DNA of 64,000 nt from contig OY997588.1 in NCBI GenBank assembly GCA_963921825.1, forward strand, positions 85,255,043-85,319,042. The letters are read 5' to 3'. This DNA is from Erodium maritimum. Lineage: Eukaryota > Streptophyta > Magnoliopsida > Geraniales > Geraniaceae. How positions within the stretch are numbered: the first letter of the stretch is position 1; every line of letters begins with the position of its first letter. Positions 33,723 through 46,384 of the stretch are shown piece after piece. The notes beneath the pieces are model-generated. The model was not told the DNA's origin and made no database searches. It was given only the letters and a program-made list of their open reading frames with translations. The position numbers and the translations under genes are program-made.

Positions 33723-36471
33723 TCAGTATTTATCTGATGAGGTGGATACGCCGCAGTACATGTTTGGATTTGTTATGCGATCTAGGCTTTTAGCTTGCGC
33801 AATGGCCCTTGTGTTGTCGCAAAATGGATTCACCGGACTGGATGGGTTTTTAATTACACCCAGCCCTGCCATAAATTTCCAAATCCACATAGCCTCCTTA
33901 GCTGCCTCTGCAGCATCCATGTACTTGGCCTCTGTCGTAGATTCGGCAATGGTATCTTGCTTTACGCTTTCCCAGCTAAAGCTCTGCCATTCAGCGTAAA
34001 CACATATCCTGATTGACTTCTAAAGTCATCTGGATTTGTCTTGGAAAACTAGCGTCTACTCATCCTTCGACGACTAGTTCAGCATCATCTTTCCCCCGGG
34101 TTAGAATGATGTCTACTGGTACAACATAAGGCTTACGAGACGTCTGGTCTCATACATGTCATGGCATATATGATCGATCCTGCCCCCAGGCGCATAGGAT
34201 TCTCATCATCCTTTTCAGCTCATCAGGTGTCTTAGGACACTGAGTCTTGATGAGATGAATGTCATGACTAGTGGGTAAGAGTCCTTTCTTTGAATCGAGC
34301 ATTAAGAACCTACTCAATGCCTTGTTCACATAGGTTCCCTGACTTAAATCCAAGACCCTCTTGGTGCGATCTCTACATATCTTAATCCTTAAGATATGAG
34401 AAGCATCACCTAAGTCCTTTATTGAAAAACACTTCCTCAACCAAGCTTTAGTCTCGTGCAAGGTTGGGATGTCGTTTTCAATGAGAACCAGAAAGGTAAT
34501 ATTGCTCCCACTAGCCTTCTTATAAACGCAAGATTCATCCTCGTTCTTGATTAAGCCAAATCCAATTACAACTTCATCAAAACGAAGGATCCAACTCCGA
34601 GAAGTTCGTTTCAATCCATAAATGGATTTCAACAACTTATAAATCTTTCCTTTATTCTTCGGATCGTCAAAACCTTTGGGCCGAGACATACAAACGTACT
34701 CAGTCAAATTTCCATTTAGGAAAGCGGTTTTGACATCCACTTGCCATATCTCGTAATTATGATACGCAGTTATGTCAAGAAGAATTTGGATCGATTTTGA
34801 CCATAGCCACTAAGGAGAAGGTTTCCTCATAGTCAATCCATTGGATCTGCCTATAACCTTTCGCCACCAGTTGAGCTTTGTAGGTCAGAGGGTTGCCGTC
34901 CATGTCCATCTTCACCTTGAAGATCCATTTGCATCCTATGGTCCTCACACCATTGATGGGATCAACCGGTTCCCAGACTCGGTTGTCCGACATGGATTGC
35001 ATTTCCTCCCTCATGGCTCCCAGCCATAACTCGGAGTTGGGCCCATCCACGACTTCCTGAAAGGTGGCTGGATCATCGTGATCCACCATGACTTCATTGT
35101 CACCTCCGGATACCATATCTTGGAGGTGGAAGATTGATCCTTTCAAATTGCCTTGGACCTTCCGGAATTGTAACAGGAATTGGTTCTTACTCTACGACAA
35201 TCTCTGGCTCCTTTCTACTGGGTTGCCAATTGGTTTAGACAGATCTGTACCATCCTGAATTTCTTCGAGATGCACAGTCCTCCCAATGACGTCTTTGGAA
35301 ACAAAACTTCTTTTCCATAAAGACCCCACCCCAAGCGACGAACACCATGTTCTCACTGGGATTGTAGAAATAGTATCCCCTTGTTGCTTTGGGATACCAC
35401 ACGAAGGTGCATATCTCAGATCTTGGTTCGAGCTTAGTCGAAACCAAATGTTTCACATAAGCCTCGCAACCACAAATCTTTAGGAAGGACAAAGCGGGCA
35501 TCATCCCGTACCATTTTTAAAATGGTGTCCCTTCCACACCATTCGTCGAAGCCCGATTCACTATGAATGCGGTCGTCTCTAGAGCAAAACCCCTAAAAGA
35601 GATTGGGAGATCAGTCCAACTAATCATGGAACAGACCATTGTCTAACAATGTCCGATTTCTCCGTTTGGCTACACCTTTCAACTACAGTGACCTAGGAGG
35701 AGTCCATTCCAAAAGGATCCCATTCTCTTTTAGATGATCTAATAACTCTGTGGTCAAGTATTTTCCACCTCGATCCAATCGAAGTGCCTTAATACCTTTG
35801 TCGAGCTGGTTTTCTACTATAGTCTTAAACTCTTTGAATTTATCAAAAGCTTCAGACTTATGTCTCACCGAATAGACATAACCATATTTACTGTAATCAT
35901 CAGTAAATGTGATAAAGTAGCTAAAACCCCTCCTGGCAAGTGAACTTATTGGTCTACACACATTCGAGTGTATCCGCCCCAATAATTCACCCGCCCTTTC
36001 ATCGCGATCGATAAAGGGCACTTTAGTCATTTTGCCCATCAAACAAACCTTGCACCTATCGATCGAATGGAATTCGAATGAACCTGAAAGCCCGCACTTC
36101 TGAAGTGCTGATAGGCGCTTCTTGTTTATGCGACCCAAATGACAGTACCATAACAGAGTTAGGTTTAAATCGTTGGATTTAGACCTCTTGGTATTAACAG
36201 AATATATAGAACTTGAGGCATTGTTACCCATATCTAATATGTACAATCCTCCAACCATGTCAGTACTGGTATAAAACATATCATTGCATAGAACATTGAA
36301 AACTCCATTTCCAATATTAACATTATATCCTTCCTTGTCAAACACGGATACAGATATAATATTCCTACTAAAAGTAGGTATGCAATATACATTATACAAT
36401 ACTAAGACAAGGCCTCTTGGCAAAGCAAGACTCATGGATCCTACAGCAGTTGCCACAACTCTGAGGTCCAT
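33723..36471 (-). pseudogene. Copia B pol (integrase, RT, RNase H), inactivated
   Basis: Right to left on the minus strand. GAG-pre-integrase and integrase (35,683-36,471) show LLWYCHLGRINKKRL and RCKVCLMGKM. The integrase core reads RIHSNVCRPIS, where Asn replaces the first catalytic Asp, and RLDRGGKYLT, where Lys stands at the catalytic Glu. A C-terminal integrase block lies at 35,235-35,504. Reverse transcriptase (34,159-35,146) has KWIFKVKMDMDGNPLTYKA and MDVKTAFLNGNLTEYVCM, but the YVDD box is replaced by IEND. RNase H (33,723-33,920) has AKEAMWIWKFMAGLGV and FCDNTRAIAQAK. Frames shift between blocks. No enzyme here can be active. Confidence 0.9.
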
Positions 36472-37100
36472 TTCGTGCTTTCCAAATCTCTCCTACTTTC
36501 AACCACCATATATTAGTGCATGTGTGAGATTCAGTCATGGTATCTAATACCCATGAATCTTTGGAAGTAGAGAGATGTAGCTCTATAGAGTTAATACCGA
36601 ATGAAGGCACGATCCCACCGCCCTTCCTTAGATCATCCAGGTTTCCTGATGAAGGCGCAGTCCTACTGCCCTTCTTCAGATCATCCAGGCTATTTGATGA
36701 AGGCGCAGTCCCACTGCACTTCTTCAGATCAGCCGTGAACTTCCTGTAATCCCGGTTCCAATGACCAGGCTGTTGGCAGTAGAAGCAGACATTCTCATGT
36801 GTCTCATCTTTCCTGCCAAGTGCGCATGGGCCCAGCCCTTGCCACTTCCAATTCCCTTGTTGACCATCAGAATATCCTTGGATCCCAGATCCCTGAGATA
36901 TTCTTCTCAGCAGCTGATGACACTTCATGTAACTCTGATATGGTCTTAGAGACAGCCTTGTCAAGGACATATTCTTTGCGTTCAGACTTGAGGACTATCC
37001 TCAAAATTCTGTACCAGTCCAAATAGTTTGTCCCATTTAGCTTGACCCTGTCAAGAATGGTTTTTAATGACAAACTATTAATGTTCGCTGAATTTGCCAT
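36392..37100 (-). pseudogene. Copia B gag and protease remnant
   Basis: The start reads MANSANINSLSLKTILDRV, then KLNGTNYLDWYRILRIVL, the usual Copia Gag N-terminus. The central Gag domain is missing. A zinc knuckle CFYCQQPGHWNRDY (last Cys lost) follows. Then comes a protein-level tandem repeat (SLDDLKKGSRTAPSS-like, three units). The protease motif SWVLDTM has Met instead of the Gly of DTG. Broken. Confidence 0.85.
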
Positions 37101-38643
37101 TTGATCTACAACAGATAAAATTCAATCAGTAAACTGAATAAATTTTATGAAGATCAAGCTTAAACACCAACAATCAATTCTAAACCTTTAGAATCTGAAA
37201 CCAAGATCCTTGATTCACTCGATTAAGCTGAACTAATGCTCACCACTTAATCGAGCTATGTAGGTAGGACTCCATCCAATCACATCCAATGTGACTCTTG
37301 GCTAGGGTATGTACTTATGTACACGACTTACCCTATCTGTTACCCTAGCTCAACCTCAGGCCGAGAATCGTAGTCGGGTCCACCAATTTTCAACTATGGC
37401 TCGTCACTATGTAGGTGCTCCGCTAATGCGCACGACACCCACATATGTCGTCCAAACCTACTACCCCGCTTCCCCATGGATGCTCCGCTAATGCGCACGA
37501 CAACCATAGGACGGGGAGGTAGTAAGGTGTTGATGATTGGGAGGTATCGGACATGACCCGCTTTTACTTGTCCAGTTGTGTTCAAAACTTTGGCACATCC
37601 TAGATGCGATGAGCACATCAACTACATTCCAAATGCAATGATGCCTCAAATTACATCCAATGTAATTCTTCCTTTGAACCCGTCAACTACATCCAATGCA
37701 ATGACGGTTCTAAGGGTTCACACACAAGGATTAAAAGTCCAATTTTATCTTTGCATGTGAGGTGATATGCTCGGTAAATAAAGTTAAGCATGCAATTCTA
37801 AAACACATAGAATTAATCATGCATAAACTAAACCAAGCATAAAGCGATAAATGTGCACATAATAGCCCCCTAAACTAACTCCCACTAGCTTCTTGAGCTC
37901 CACCGACTCCAAGCCGATGCCAACACCCGAAAAGCCACCAAATGACCTTTTCGCCCTTTCTTCGTCTTGAGTAAAATATTACAATTTAATACACGACTCG
38001 CAGGTCGGGAATAAATAAATATTACAAACAAGTGGTTCGACGACCACACCTTGAAAGAATAATTACACGTTAACTCTAACGGCTCGCAGGCCGTGAAAAG
38101 CGATAAATAATTAAATCGAGCTCGGGGCTATTATGTACACCATGCCAACATCACATCACACATCGTGTTATCAAACAAGCATGTTATCAAACATCATGTG
38201 ATTTTGCGGTTTTAATTAATAGCCAAGTTTCGAAATTTTTTGATGCTCGGTTTATCGAAACCGTTCAAAAATGAAACTTTTGAACATTTGATCTTCGAGT
38301 TCATCATGACGGTTCCAAACTCGTCATAACTAACAAAACGGTTTAGCCTTGGCATATCAACCATCCAATGGTCATGCTTGGCCTAGCTCCGTCCAACGGA
38401 GCCCCGTTCGGTCCCGGTTTCGGCTCCCCGAGAGTCCCGCTCCCGAGACCCGAAAAATCAATTTTTTTTCAAAATTTCCAGATTTGAAATAATTTTCAAA
38501 AATTCATTTTACATGCATTAAATCCATAAACAATAATTTAAAACATGTTATCAAACAATTTAGCAAAACAACATGCCAAAAACGAAACTTTCAAGCAAAA
38601 CCGAAACTTTGAACACCGTCTTGTGAATCCCGAAGGTAGCACG
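37101..38643 (-). other. 5' untranslated leader of Copia B
   Basis: About 1.5 kb between primer-binding site and gag, with no coding potential. It has an internal duplication of tgctccgctaatgcgcacga (about 37,413 and 37,480). It would contain packaging signals. Confidence 0.6.
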
Positions 38644-38655
38644 GCTCTGATACCA
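38644..38655 (-). other. Primer-binding site of Copia B
   Basis: TGGTATCAGAGC, complementary to the 3' end of initiator Met-tRNA, one base inside the 5' LTR. Confidence 0.9.
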
Positions 38656-38656
38656 C

Positions 38657-40344
38657 TGTTGGGTCTCGAGGTAGGGTTGGAGATGAACCAACTCGCAGCG
38701 GAAAATCAATGAAAACCAAGAGACAATTAAAACCATGAAACAACTAACAAAGAATGGATTCACAAGAGAAAAATTCAGCACTAGTTCTTACCAAAACAAG
38801 AACACCGGTTAACGAATGATTGGCTTGAGTCTCCAAGACGCCTACGTATCCACATGGGAATCAAAGCCACGTAGTTCTTCTCTTTGAGGACTCAAGAACA
38901 CAAACATGGAGGTGGAAACTAGCCAAACCCGAAATGGCCATGGAAGAGGGAGAGAAAATGTGTTTCCTATTCTTGTCTTGTGTTTGTTATGTTGAAAAAA
39001 GATGACTTAAACATAACAAAACCCATACTTGTCCAACTAAAGGCATGGGACAAGTATGGTGTCAAGTAAGGTGTAAATAGGACAAAGTATGGCAAGACAA
39101 GATTGGGTTAGGTGGTGAATCACCAACACCTTAATCCTTGTCTTGCTTACTTAGTACTAATTAATCAAGACTTGATTAATTAGTTCCATGGGCCTTGGTT
39201 GCATGGGCCTTTCATGGGCCTCTTGGAACATGGCCCGTGGTCATTTCCAACGAGGTCCCGTGATTCGCTCATCGCCTCCATGCCTTCCATACCGGAAATG
39301 TCCAACATTATCCGACGCGATCAATCCCAAGACTCCAAGCCTTGTCTCGATCTGTGAAGTCCTATTCACTTACGGGCACATGACCCAAAACCCAGTTTTG
39401 GTCATGTCCCGAGACAACTCCCTTTTGGCCATTCTCCATAAATGTGTCAATGAGTTTCATCCTCCGGTGTGACCCTTAGGTTTATGCATGTCAATAGATC
39501 AACGTAAAATCCCATTTTACTTGATCCTATTTAAGTGGCAACTAACGAGACTTTAGTATTGCCTGACACTACATAACGAATCGACCCTGTCGATTCTAAC
39601 CTTTCCGTCGTCCCTGTCATTATCCTTTTATCTCTGATATCCTGATTGAGATAAGGCATAGAGCCGTCATCCTTATTATTCTCAATCACCGTTCCTTGAT
39701 ATGTGAGATGACTGAAGATATGATACCCAGTATCATGTGCATGGCCATGCTATTCTTCCAGTCACTCTCGATCAAGTGGCCGAGAACCGATATCTTTCTC
39801 ATACCTTAGTATGAGGGATAAATCCCTTAGCCGTCTTTCGTGTCACTCATGTAGCCCGTCCCCAAGCCAATCCTGGCCGTTATGGAAGCCCTGTTACGGA
39901 CAACGTTAGGCTCAGGTCAAACTCAGTTGTTGACTACATAGCGATCACAAAGACTCCTTGGTCTAAGGATACATGACAAGCTACAACACTGAATATGTTC
40001 ATGACTTAATCTATGGCACATATTCAGGGCGGGTCGTCCAATATCATGTCCCACATGATATCTATGATCAGACTCCGGAATCCCATTCCAATGACTAACA
40101 GAACGTAAGCCATAAAGAGCCATCTTTCATACTAGTCGCTTCTAGTGAAGCTTTGTTGACTAGGGACCCATCGAGTGTGATCTATCTCGATCTATGGTTC
40201 TATTCGCATGGTGGGCATAGATCAGAGCACACATCGATATATTACTCCAACACATAAGTAATATAAAGCCGCTTTAATTTTATTGCTAACGATGATATAT
40301 ACATTTGGACATTTAGGATTGAACTACGGGCACTAAGACTAACA
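38657..40344 (-). repeat. 5' LTR of Copia B
   Basis: 1,688 bp, matching 31,884-33,571 with one difference seen. The 29-bp palindrome is at 39,156-39,184. Confidence 0.95.
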
Positions 40345-40349
40345 CGGTC

Positions 40350-40980
40350 TTCTAGTCTTTCCGGCCACGTAGATGATGCGGGTTTGCCGATTATTCGATG
40401 TTGGCCACCGGAGAGTTCTTTGGGTATTTCTGCCCTCGGAAGCCGATTGATCTAAGGTTGTTTGGAGTGTGGGATCTGGTAGTTTTACTACCGGATTTGC
40501 TCAGCCATCCGCGGTGTTGGCCGACGGCTACTTAAAGACCGTGTTATCCTTGCTAGAGTTTGTGGTTCTTTTGAGTAGGGGATGGGGCGTTTCACATTTT
40601 TTGTAAGGGTTAGGGTCGGGGAATCTTGGGCTGTTGGAAGGTTTCTATGTGCTTAACGGTGGCTATATGGGTATTTTAGACCTGTTTTTTTTGTTGTTCT
40701 TCATGGTGGTCAGATATGATTTTTAGAACCTTTTGTTTTCTGGATTTTAGTTCTTGTTTTCCCCTTGTCGGGATCTGTTTATTACTCACGTGGTTTTTCT
40801 TATTGTTGTACTTGTTGTAATCTTATGGTTGTTCTTCAGCTTGTTGAGGGGTCTTGGTCGAGGTTTCCAAATTGAAATGCTCAGTTCTTTGTACTTCACC
40901 ACTTGCTCTTTACTTCATAGAGCTTTTTATTTAAATTTGTCTTTGTTGAATAAACATGTCTATAATACCGTTCTCTAATA
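40350..40980 (+). other. Unclassified GC/GT-rich segment, right half
   Basis: Continues the segment at 31,260-31,878 across the Copia B insertion, then becomes T/G-rich. The ORF 40,754-40,978 is hydrophobic and low-complexity; not a supported gene. No poly-A or target duplication found. Confidence 0.35.
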
Positions 40981-41599
40981 ATTAAATTTTCAAAACTCTA
41001 CTATTAGTTTTAAAAGCATAAAAAAATGTAAAATGTCAATGGCCCGTATTAACCTTCGAATTTTAAAAAATTATTATTAAGATTATTTAATATATATATT
41101 TAAAAAATTTCTCGTTACTTCTATTTTTTAATTTATTTATTTTCCATTAGTCTGGTCTTTAATTTTTTTCATTAATGATAAGGTTGAAGGGTGTTTTTGG
41201 TAGTTTTTGAAAAAAAAAAACAAGGTCATGTGCAAAGCACATGACTATTTTCCATCCATTTTGGATGGAAGGTTAACGGTTGGGTATGAAAGTGAAAATA
41301 AATGTTTGTCAGGGTATTAAAATACAAAAAAATAAGCTAAGGTCTTATACTGCAAATAAATGTTTGCCAGGGTATTAAATTGAAATTTTCCCAAAAAACA
41401 TCCTACTTCCACTTCACACCAAAACCCAAACATATTCAGAAAAAAGCGAAGCTAGATTGTCATGATGCCTTTTCGCTCAAGGCATCCATCTTACATTTCT
41501 GCCTTATTTATGTTTAGTGAAGTAATGCGTTTTAGTTGAGAGAGAAGGACTCTGCGAAACACGTGCCATCTTCTCCGTTACGAAGTTAGTTTTCGCACA
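40981..41599. other. AT-rich intergenic DNA with MITE-like remnants
   Basis: 41,170-41,400 contains gtcatgtgc-aaa-gcacatgac (a short palindrome) and repeated aaataaatgtttg(t/c)cagggtatta (about 41,298 and 41,355). Similar strings (agggtattatactgaaaataaa) occur at 57,880-58,050. Probable MITE debris. No gene. Confidence 0.4.
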
Positions 41600-42094
41600 T
41601 TTTTTTGAGAAGAAAATATATTAATATATATCCTAAGAATTGGAATTCAAGTCAAGGTAAAGAGAAAAAAAAACCTCTCATAACACCCAAGAGCACCCAA
41701 AGTAAGAGCCAATACAAAATAAGGATTGAAACACAATCAAAACACCCAAACAAATACAACCCCCATCAGTGGTCCTGAAGCCGGCCTGAGGGTGTTCCAG
41801 GTGCTACAATAGCATTTAATGCTAAAGAGACGATCATTTTCCTTGTTTTTGCTTGGGTGATATTAGGGTAACTTAGAAGTAGTGTTTTCTCTCAAAAGAG
41901 GCGCAACTTGTGCCTCTTCATTGTAACCTTACTTCTACTTTATCAAAGAACCCATGTTTATTATATGGTCTACCATTTGCATTTTAATCGAGCCTAAGAC
42001 ATGATAGTGGCATCATAACTTGTCTTCTTGTGCTTGTGTGGAATACCCATCCTTAAGGCCTTCATTTAGTCTTTTGAGACTTCTTAGATACTAT

Positions 42095-42822
42095 TAGGGT
42101 TGTCCAAAATTGGCCCGGAACCCAATCCACCCGGCTCACCTGGCCCCAGTGAGTTTGTCCCCATGGGTTATGGGGACGGGCTCGGGTTCAGAAATACCAA
42201 ACCCGGAGTGAGCGGTCCGGGTTGCGGATTCGTCACATGGTTTCCTACATAACCCAGACCACCCAGATATGGTACAAGTTCAGTGCCTAAAGTTACACTC
42301 TTACCATTTTAATTACTTTTACGTATAAAGATAAAGATTGATTGTTTGAGATTTTGAAGATGGTTATCAATTTTGTAATAGAACATGACATAGTTTTGTG
42401 TTGAGTTAAACTCATCTTCTGTAATCATAATCTTTTTTGAGTCAACTTGAACTTCCTGTTTGACGTTTTTAATCCTTGAACCTTTGCTAAAATTTAAATA
42501 GAGTAGAGAGTTTTTTCATAATTAAGAAGTGACCAAATTGAGAGCTTATAAGCACTCTTTGGTGACTTTTTAAGGGTTTTTGGATAATGAAAAAATATCT
42601 GAAAGTATATGTGCTACTACTTACAGTTAATGTGATCAATTGTTAACAAATTCGGATGGGTTGGTCCAACCCGGTGAACCGGCCCGTAATCCGGACGGGC
42701 GGGTTCAAATGTGTCTTTTTGGACCCGGGGCCGGGAACGGGTTAAATTTTTTGAACCCGGTCACTACGGGTCGGTTCAAAAAATTAGCCACGGGGCGGGG
42801 ACCCGGCCCATAGACACCCCTA
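42095..42822. mobile_element. Non-autonomous hAT (Ac/Ds-like) element with 8-bp TSD
   Basis: Ends are tagggttgtccaaaattggc and, inverted, TAGGGGTGTCTATGGGCCGG, the TAGGGNTGTC terminus of plant Ac-like hAT elements. A perfect 8-bp duplication gatactat flanks it (42,087-42,094 and 42,823-42,830). Subterminal regions are rich in cccgg/ccggg motifs. 728 bp, no transposase. Confidence 0.88.
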
Positions 42823-43199
42823 GATACTATCCGATCCCACCAATATATCTTCATAGTGGGAATGGATACGTCAGCTTTCATTGTCTTATCCTCCCAGACC
42901 TTGTTTCTTGATTGTCATATTTCTCATAGTTTGTGCCTCCAACTAGGCCAAGGTAGATTGATCGTAGTGGACCTTGTACTTGCTCATTCCATCGACATTA
43001 ATAGTGATCGTCCTTCCCAAAGTAGGGTCTATAACTCTTGTACAAAAGTGAATACCTTAAGGCCTTCGTTTAGTCTTTTGAGACTCTTTAACTACCATCC
43101 AATCTTGCAAATATATATTCATATTGAAAATGGATACGTCAGCCTTTAGTGTCTTATCCTCCCAGGCCTTGCAGTTTCTAGCTTTTCATATTTCTCATA

Positions 43200-45230
43200 G
43201 GAGGATGACGATCTTCTATGATTCTTTTGTGGATTGATAAGGAACATATCCATATACGATACTCTCTTTTACAAACGACCTAAGAAAATTGCACTTTCTC
43301 CAAACGTCCTCGGTATATGGACAAGAGACTAAAGTGTGAACTTCCATCTCCGTACCAGTAAGGCATAAACGACATGAATCCGAAATGGTAATACTTCATC
43401 CCGTGAGACGGGTGGTCACCGAGAGGCAACTTGCGTACACTTTCCACGAGAAATTTCTGATCTTAGGGTGTCCCTTGACATCCCATATTGTGGTCTAAAG
43501 GTTCCCCACCTAGGTGGATGAATGCATGCCTTAAACCAATATGCCATAAGTAGATTGAATAGAGTATTGACTCTTTGACTCCTTATCCCAATACCATTCC
43601 AATCGAATAAAACCCGCATGGTTGGCTCCTGCGATGCTATCTTAGGTCACATAGTAAGTACATTCTCGGAGGAGGTTTATTGGTGCGTCCTTGAATCTAA
43701 AACCTCGCAACATAGCCCAAAGAATTGACCATTCGAATCTATCCTAGGCTTTGATCATGTCGAGCTTTAATGCGACATCACTCGTACCCTCATTGTCTTG
43801 GACTTCATAAAATGGAGCGTCTCAAATAAGAAAAGGATGTTGTCTTGAATTGTTTTGCACGAGACAAAAGCTCCTTAGGTATCTGAAATGACATCATCCA
43901 ACAATGAATTCAACCAATTATCCACCACTTTAGAGACTATCTTGAATAGTATGTTGCACGGGGCCCTTATAGAGGTCCTTTAATGATGTAGGATTTTCTA
44001 TTATCGGGATAAGGACCATTATCGTCTTATTTAAACTTTTCGGGACTGGTTCCCCTAAGAATATTTGTTGTACTTAGGTCACTACATCATCTGATACCGT
44101 TGGTAGAAGAGAGGGTTGAGGTCATCCGTTCCTAGGGACTTTTTTGGCCCCATAAAAAAAAGGTCGCGTCGCTTACATCCTCGGAGGTGACGGGTCATAT
44201 AAGTTTTTGGTTATGAATCGGGGATTATTTTTCCTGTAAGTTTCGGGACAATCGGGTTCTGGTTCGGGAGTGACAACCTGAAAAGTTGATGGTAAGGTGA
44301 TTAGATATGATATGCTAGTCTTGATCCTTGATCCCCATGAGAGAATGTCATCGATATCTGATATTAACTCCGTTAAGCCATTGACTTTGCACTGTTGTGA
44401 GGCCGAGACATGGAGAATTTGGTGTTGCGGTTCACTTCCTGTAAGCTAATGTTGTTTTGCTCGATGCCTTTTAAAACGTGCTCGTAAATGTAAAGCTACC
44501 TCGTATTGCTTCTGTAAGACCTCTCGAAGGTGGATATGGGACCTTTCCCACTGCCGGTTAAGGGTGGTGATCTTCCATTCCAGAATTATGATCCTCTTTT
44601 GACTCTTATTGTAGAAATCTTCCCCTTAATTGTGGAGCGCTTGTTCGGTGTCTCTAATTTTCTATATAATCGACTCCTGAGATTCCCTCCATGAGCTTTG
44701 GACTAGTGTCCTGCAGGAATGAACATCTGCCCACACATTTTTAAAATGGAAGCGTGAGCGTTTTTGGACATCCTTTGGTCGAGTCGTGCCTAGACAAATC
44801 AGTGAGTGGTCCGTGTTGAAACTCCTCGCATGTGTAAATTTAATTGATGGTGGTCCCTGTCGAAGGGAGATGGGACCAATGCTTGACCTAATTGAATTTC
44901 GATGCAATTAAGTTCCTCTTTCCCTATCGTCCACGTGAAATTGCAACCTTCCAAGGGGACATCCTGGAGAATGATCACCTGAAAATCCGATATCAGGGGA
45001 TATGGGTACGGAAGTCCACCATCTTCTTATTTGGTGCAACACCCCATTCATGTCCTCGATAACCACCCGTCGGTCGAAGTGGCATTGTGGGATCGACCTA
45101 AATGACATAAGGTTTTCCCAATACCATTCTCGTTCCTTATGGTGTGGCTCCCCGTAGAAGCTAGTTAGCCAAAGTCCTTACCCTTCCCTTTTAACCTCGA
45201 CGTCGACGAACATATATGTCACTTCAATCA
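43200..45230 (-). pseudogene. LINE ORF2 remnant (endonuclease, RT, zf-RVT)
   Basis: Minus strand: endonuclease-like SFYGEPHHKERE and VVIEDMNGVLHQIRRW (about 45,020-45,160); then the RT region with GTDDLNPLFYQRYQ (about 44,095-44,140; canonical GPDGFN..FF..F) and DVISDT, GAFVSCKTIQDNILFLFETL (about 43,800-43,910); finally zf-RVT-like VYALLVRRWKFTL (about 43,330-43,370). Stops and shifts occur throughout. Inactive. Confidence 0.75.
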
Positions 45231-45760
45231 CTTCCACCGAGATCAAGTCGCTCTAGAAGAGCGTACGGCCACCCTTCCAATTGGCAACAATGACAGTGTG
45301 GCCCTCTGTGAAGCCGAGTTGAAGCCTTGAACTAGGAAGGAGAGAAGCCTTACTAAGGATTTTTTTGAGGAAGAGAAGAGCCGGTTTCTAACGTACCACC
45401 ATCTCCCATAGGTAAGGTGATGTTGCTGATTTGCGGACACCCCTGCAGTTTCAAACAATGATTATCATCTAATGGTGGGTGCTCGAAAGTGGCAGTGAAT
45501 AAGGCTGGAGAAAACAACCAAGCTTCGTCATCCCCAACCTCGGCGTGCTCTCCGTACAAGAGAAATCCCCGATCGCGCGTACCTTTTGGTAGAATCCGAG
45601 GTTACTTGAGAGCCTTCGCGCGACATGTGGAACGATCTGTACAACTTTCATCGCCTAGGAAGCGTCTTGAAGGAAAGGAAGGTCAATCCTTGTTAGTGTC
45701 TTCTCTAGCTAGTGGCGATTGCGTTGACGGGAAACCCTAATCCAGCCATTATAGACTATT
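45231..45760 (-). pseudogene. LINE 5' coding remnant (ORF1/ORF2 junction)
   Basis: Starts near 45,748 with MAGLGFPVNAIATS and continues with YGEHAEVGDDEAWLFSPALF and QISNITLPMGDGGTLETGSS. Not assigned to a domain, but colinear with the LINE endonuclease downstream. Frames broken. Confidence 0.4.
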
Positions 45761-46384
45761 CTCTCTTTTCTTCTTGGGAACACATGAATCAAATTTTCTT
45801 AATGGGCTGAATCATGTGTTAAAAAAGAGTTATTAATATAAAATGTATTTTTATTTCTTTTAAGATAGGGAAAATTTCACCTAACTACACATAGATATTA
45901 GTAATTTTCACCTAGCTATATTTAACTATTTTTTTTTTGTTTGAGGATACCTAACTTTCCAAAAATATTATTTTACTAACTTTCCGTTAGTTTTAGGCGG
46001 GCTAGAGGTAATGGAGCATGCACATAACCAAATTTTCTCATAAATGACATAATTACCCTTATACACATTGCTATTTCCTCCTCATTTTCACTCTTTCATC
46101 TTTCTCTTAGAGCATCCACGATCATTAATCCAACAAGGGGCTGAAAGGTAGAGGCTGATAGAATAAACAAATAATAAAACTGTTTCTCTCTTCTCTTTCA
46201 ACCAAGTTGAAACAAAATCATCTACAGTCCATGATATAGCAGCAAGCTGATAGGTGAGACTAATAGCAGAAAAAAATATTATAAAAGGAAATTTAAATGC
46301 GAACACATCAAATAGAAATAACATTTTATTGAAGATAATTAAAATGCTAATATATTAATCGAAATAAAATAGAATGAAATATAA
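45761..46384. other. Flank: half of a probable MITE plus Harbinger 3' region
   Basis: 45,875-45,990 (aattttcacctagctatatt ... gatacctaac) resembles the reverse complement of 51,310-51,390 (gggtatctactatac ... ggtgaaaatt). This suggests one Mutator-like MITE split by the Harbinger element. At 46,109 ttagagcatccacgatcatt may be the left Harbinger end (TTA then GAGCATCCAC). No gene. Confidence 0.35.

Larger units (their letters stand above)
31884..40344 (-). mobile_element. Copia LTR retrotransposon B, very young insertion, coding-dead
   Basis: Complete structure on the minus strand: 1,688-bp LTRs at both ends (tgttgggtct ... actaaca), 5-bp target duplication cggtc (31,879-31,883 and 40,345-40,349), initiator Met-tRNA primer-binding site (38,644-38,655) and polypurine tract (33,572-33,586). 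Reading the LTRs side by side I find one difference (T at 32,250, C at 39,023). The 5.1-kb interior has gag, protease, integrase, RT and RNase H in Copia order, but with many stops and mutated catalytic residues. It must have been mobilised with proteins from another copy. Confidence 0.95.
41600..45760 (-). mobile_element. LINE (L1 type), degenerate, 3' end on the left
   Basis: The left end is a T-run (cacatttttttgagaagaaa), i.e. the TTCTTCTCAAAAAAA end of plant L1 elements on the minus strand. Upstream in sense order are an ORF1/endonuclease region, a reverse transcriptase and a zinc-binding RVT tail. A non-autonomous hAT element (42,095-42,822) interrupts the 3' part. About 110 bp of the 3' region is duplicated (42,052-42,094 plus 42,831-42,900 versus 43,054-43,165). 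No target duplication was found. Old. Confidence 0.75.

Noticed and set aside
38644-38655. TGGTATCAGAGC as part of a tRNA gene
   Set aside because: It is a retrotransposon primer-binding site; no tRNA cloverleaf is present around it here or at 54,959-54,970.
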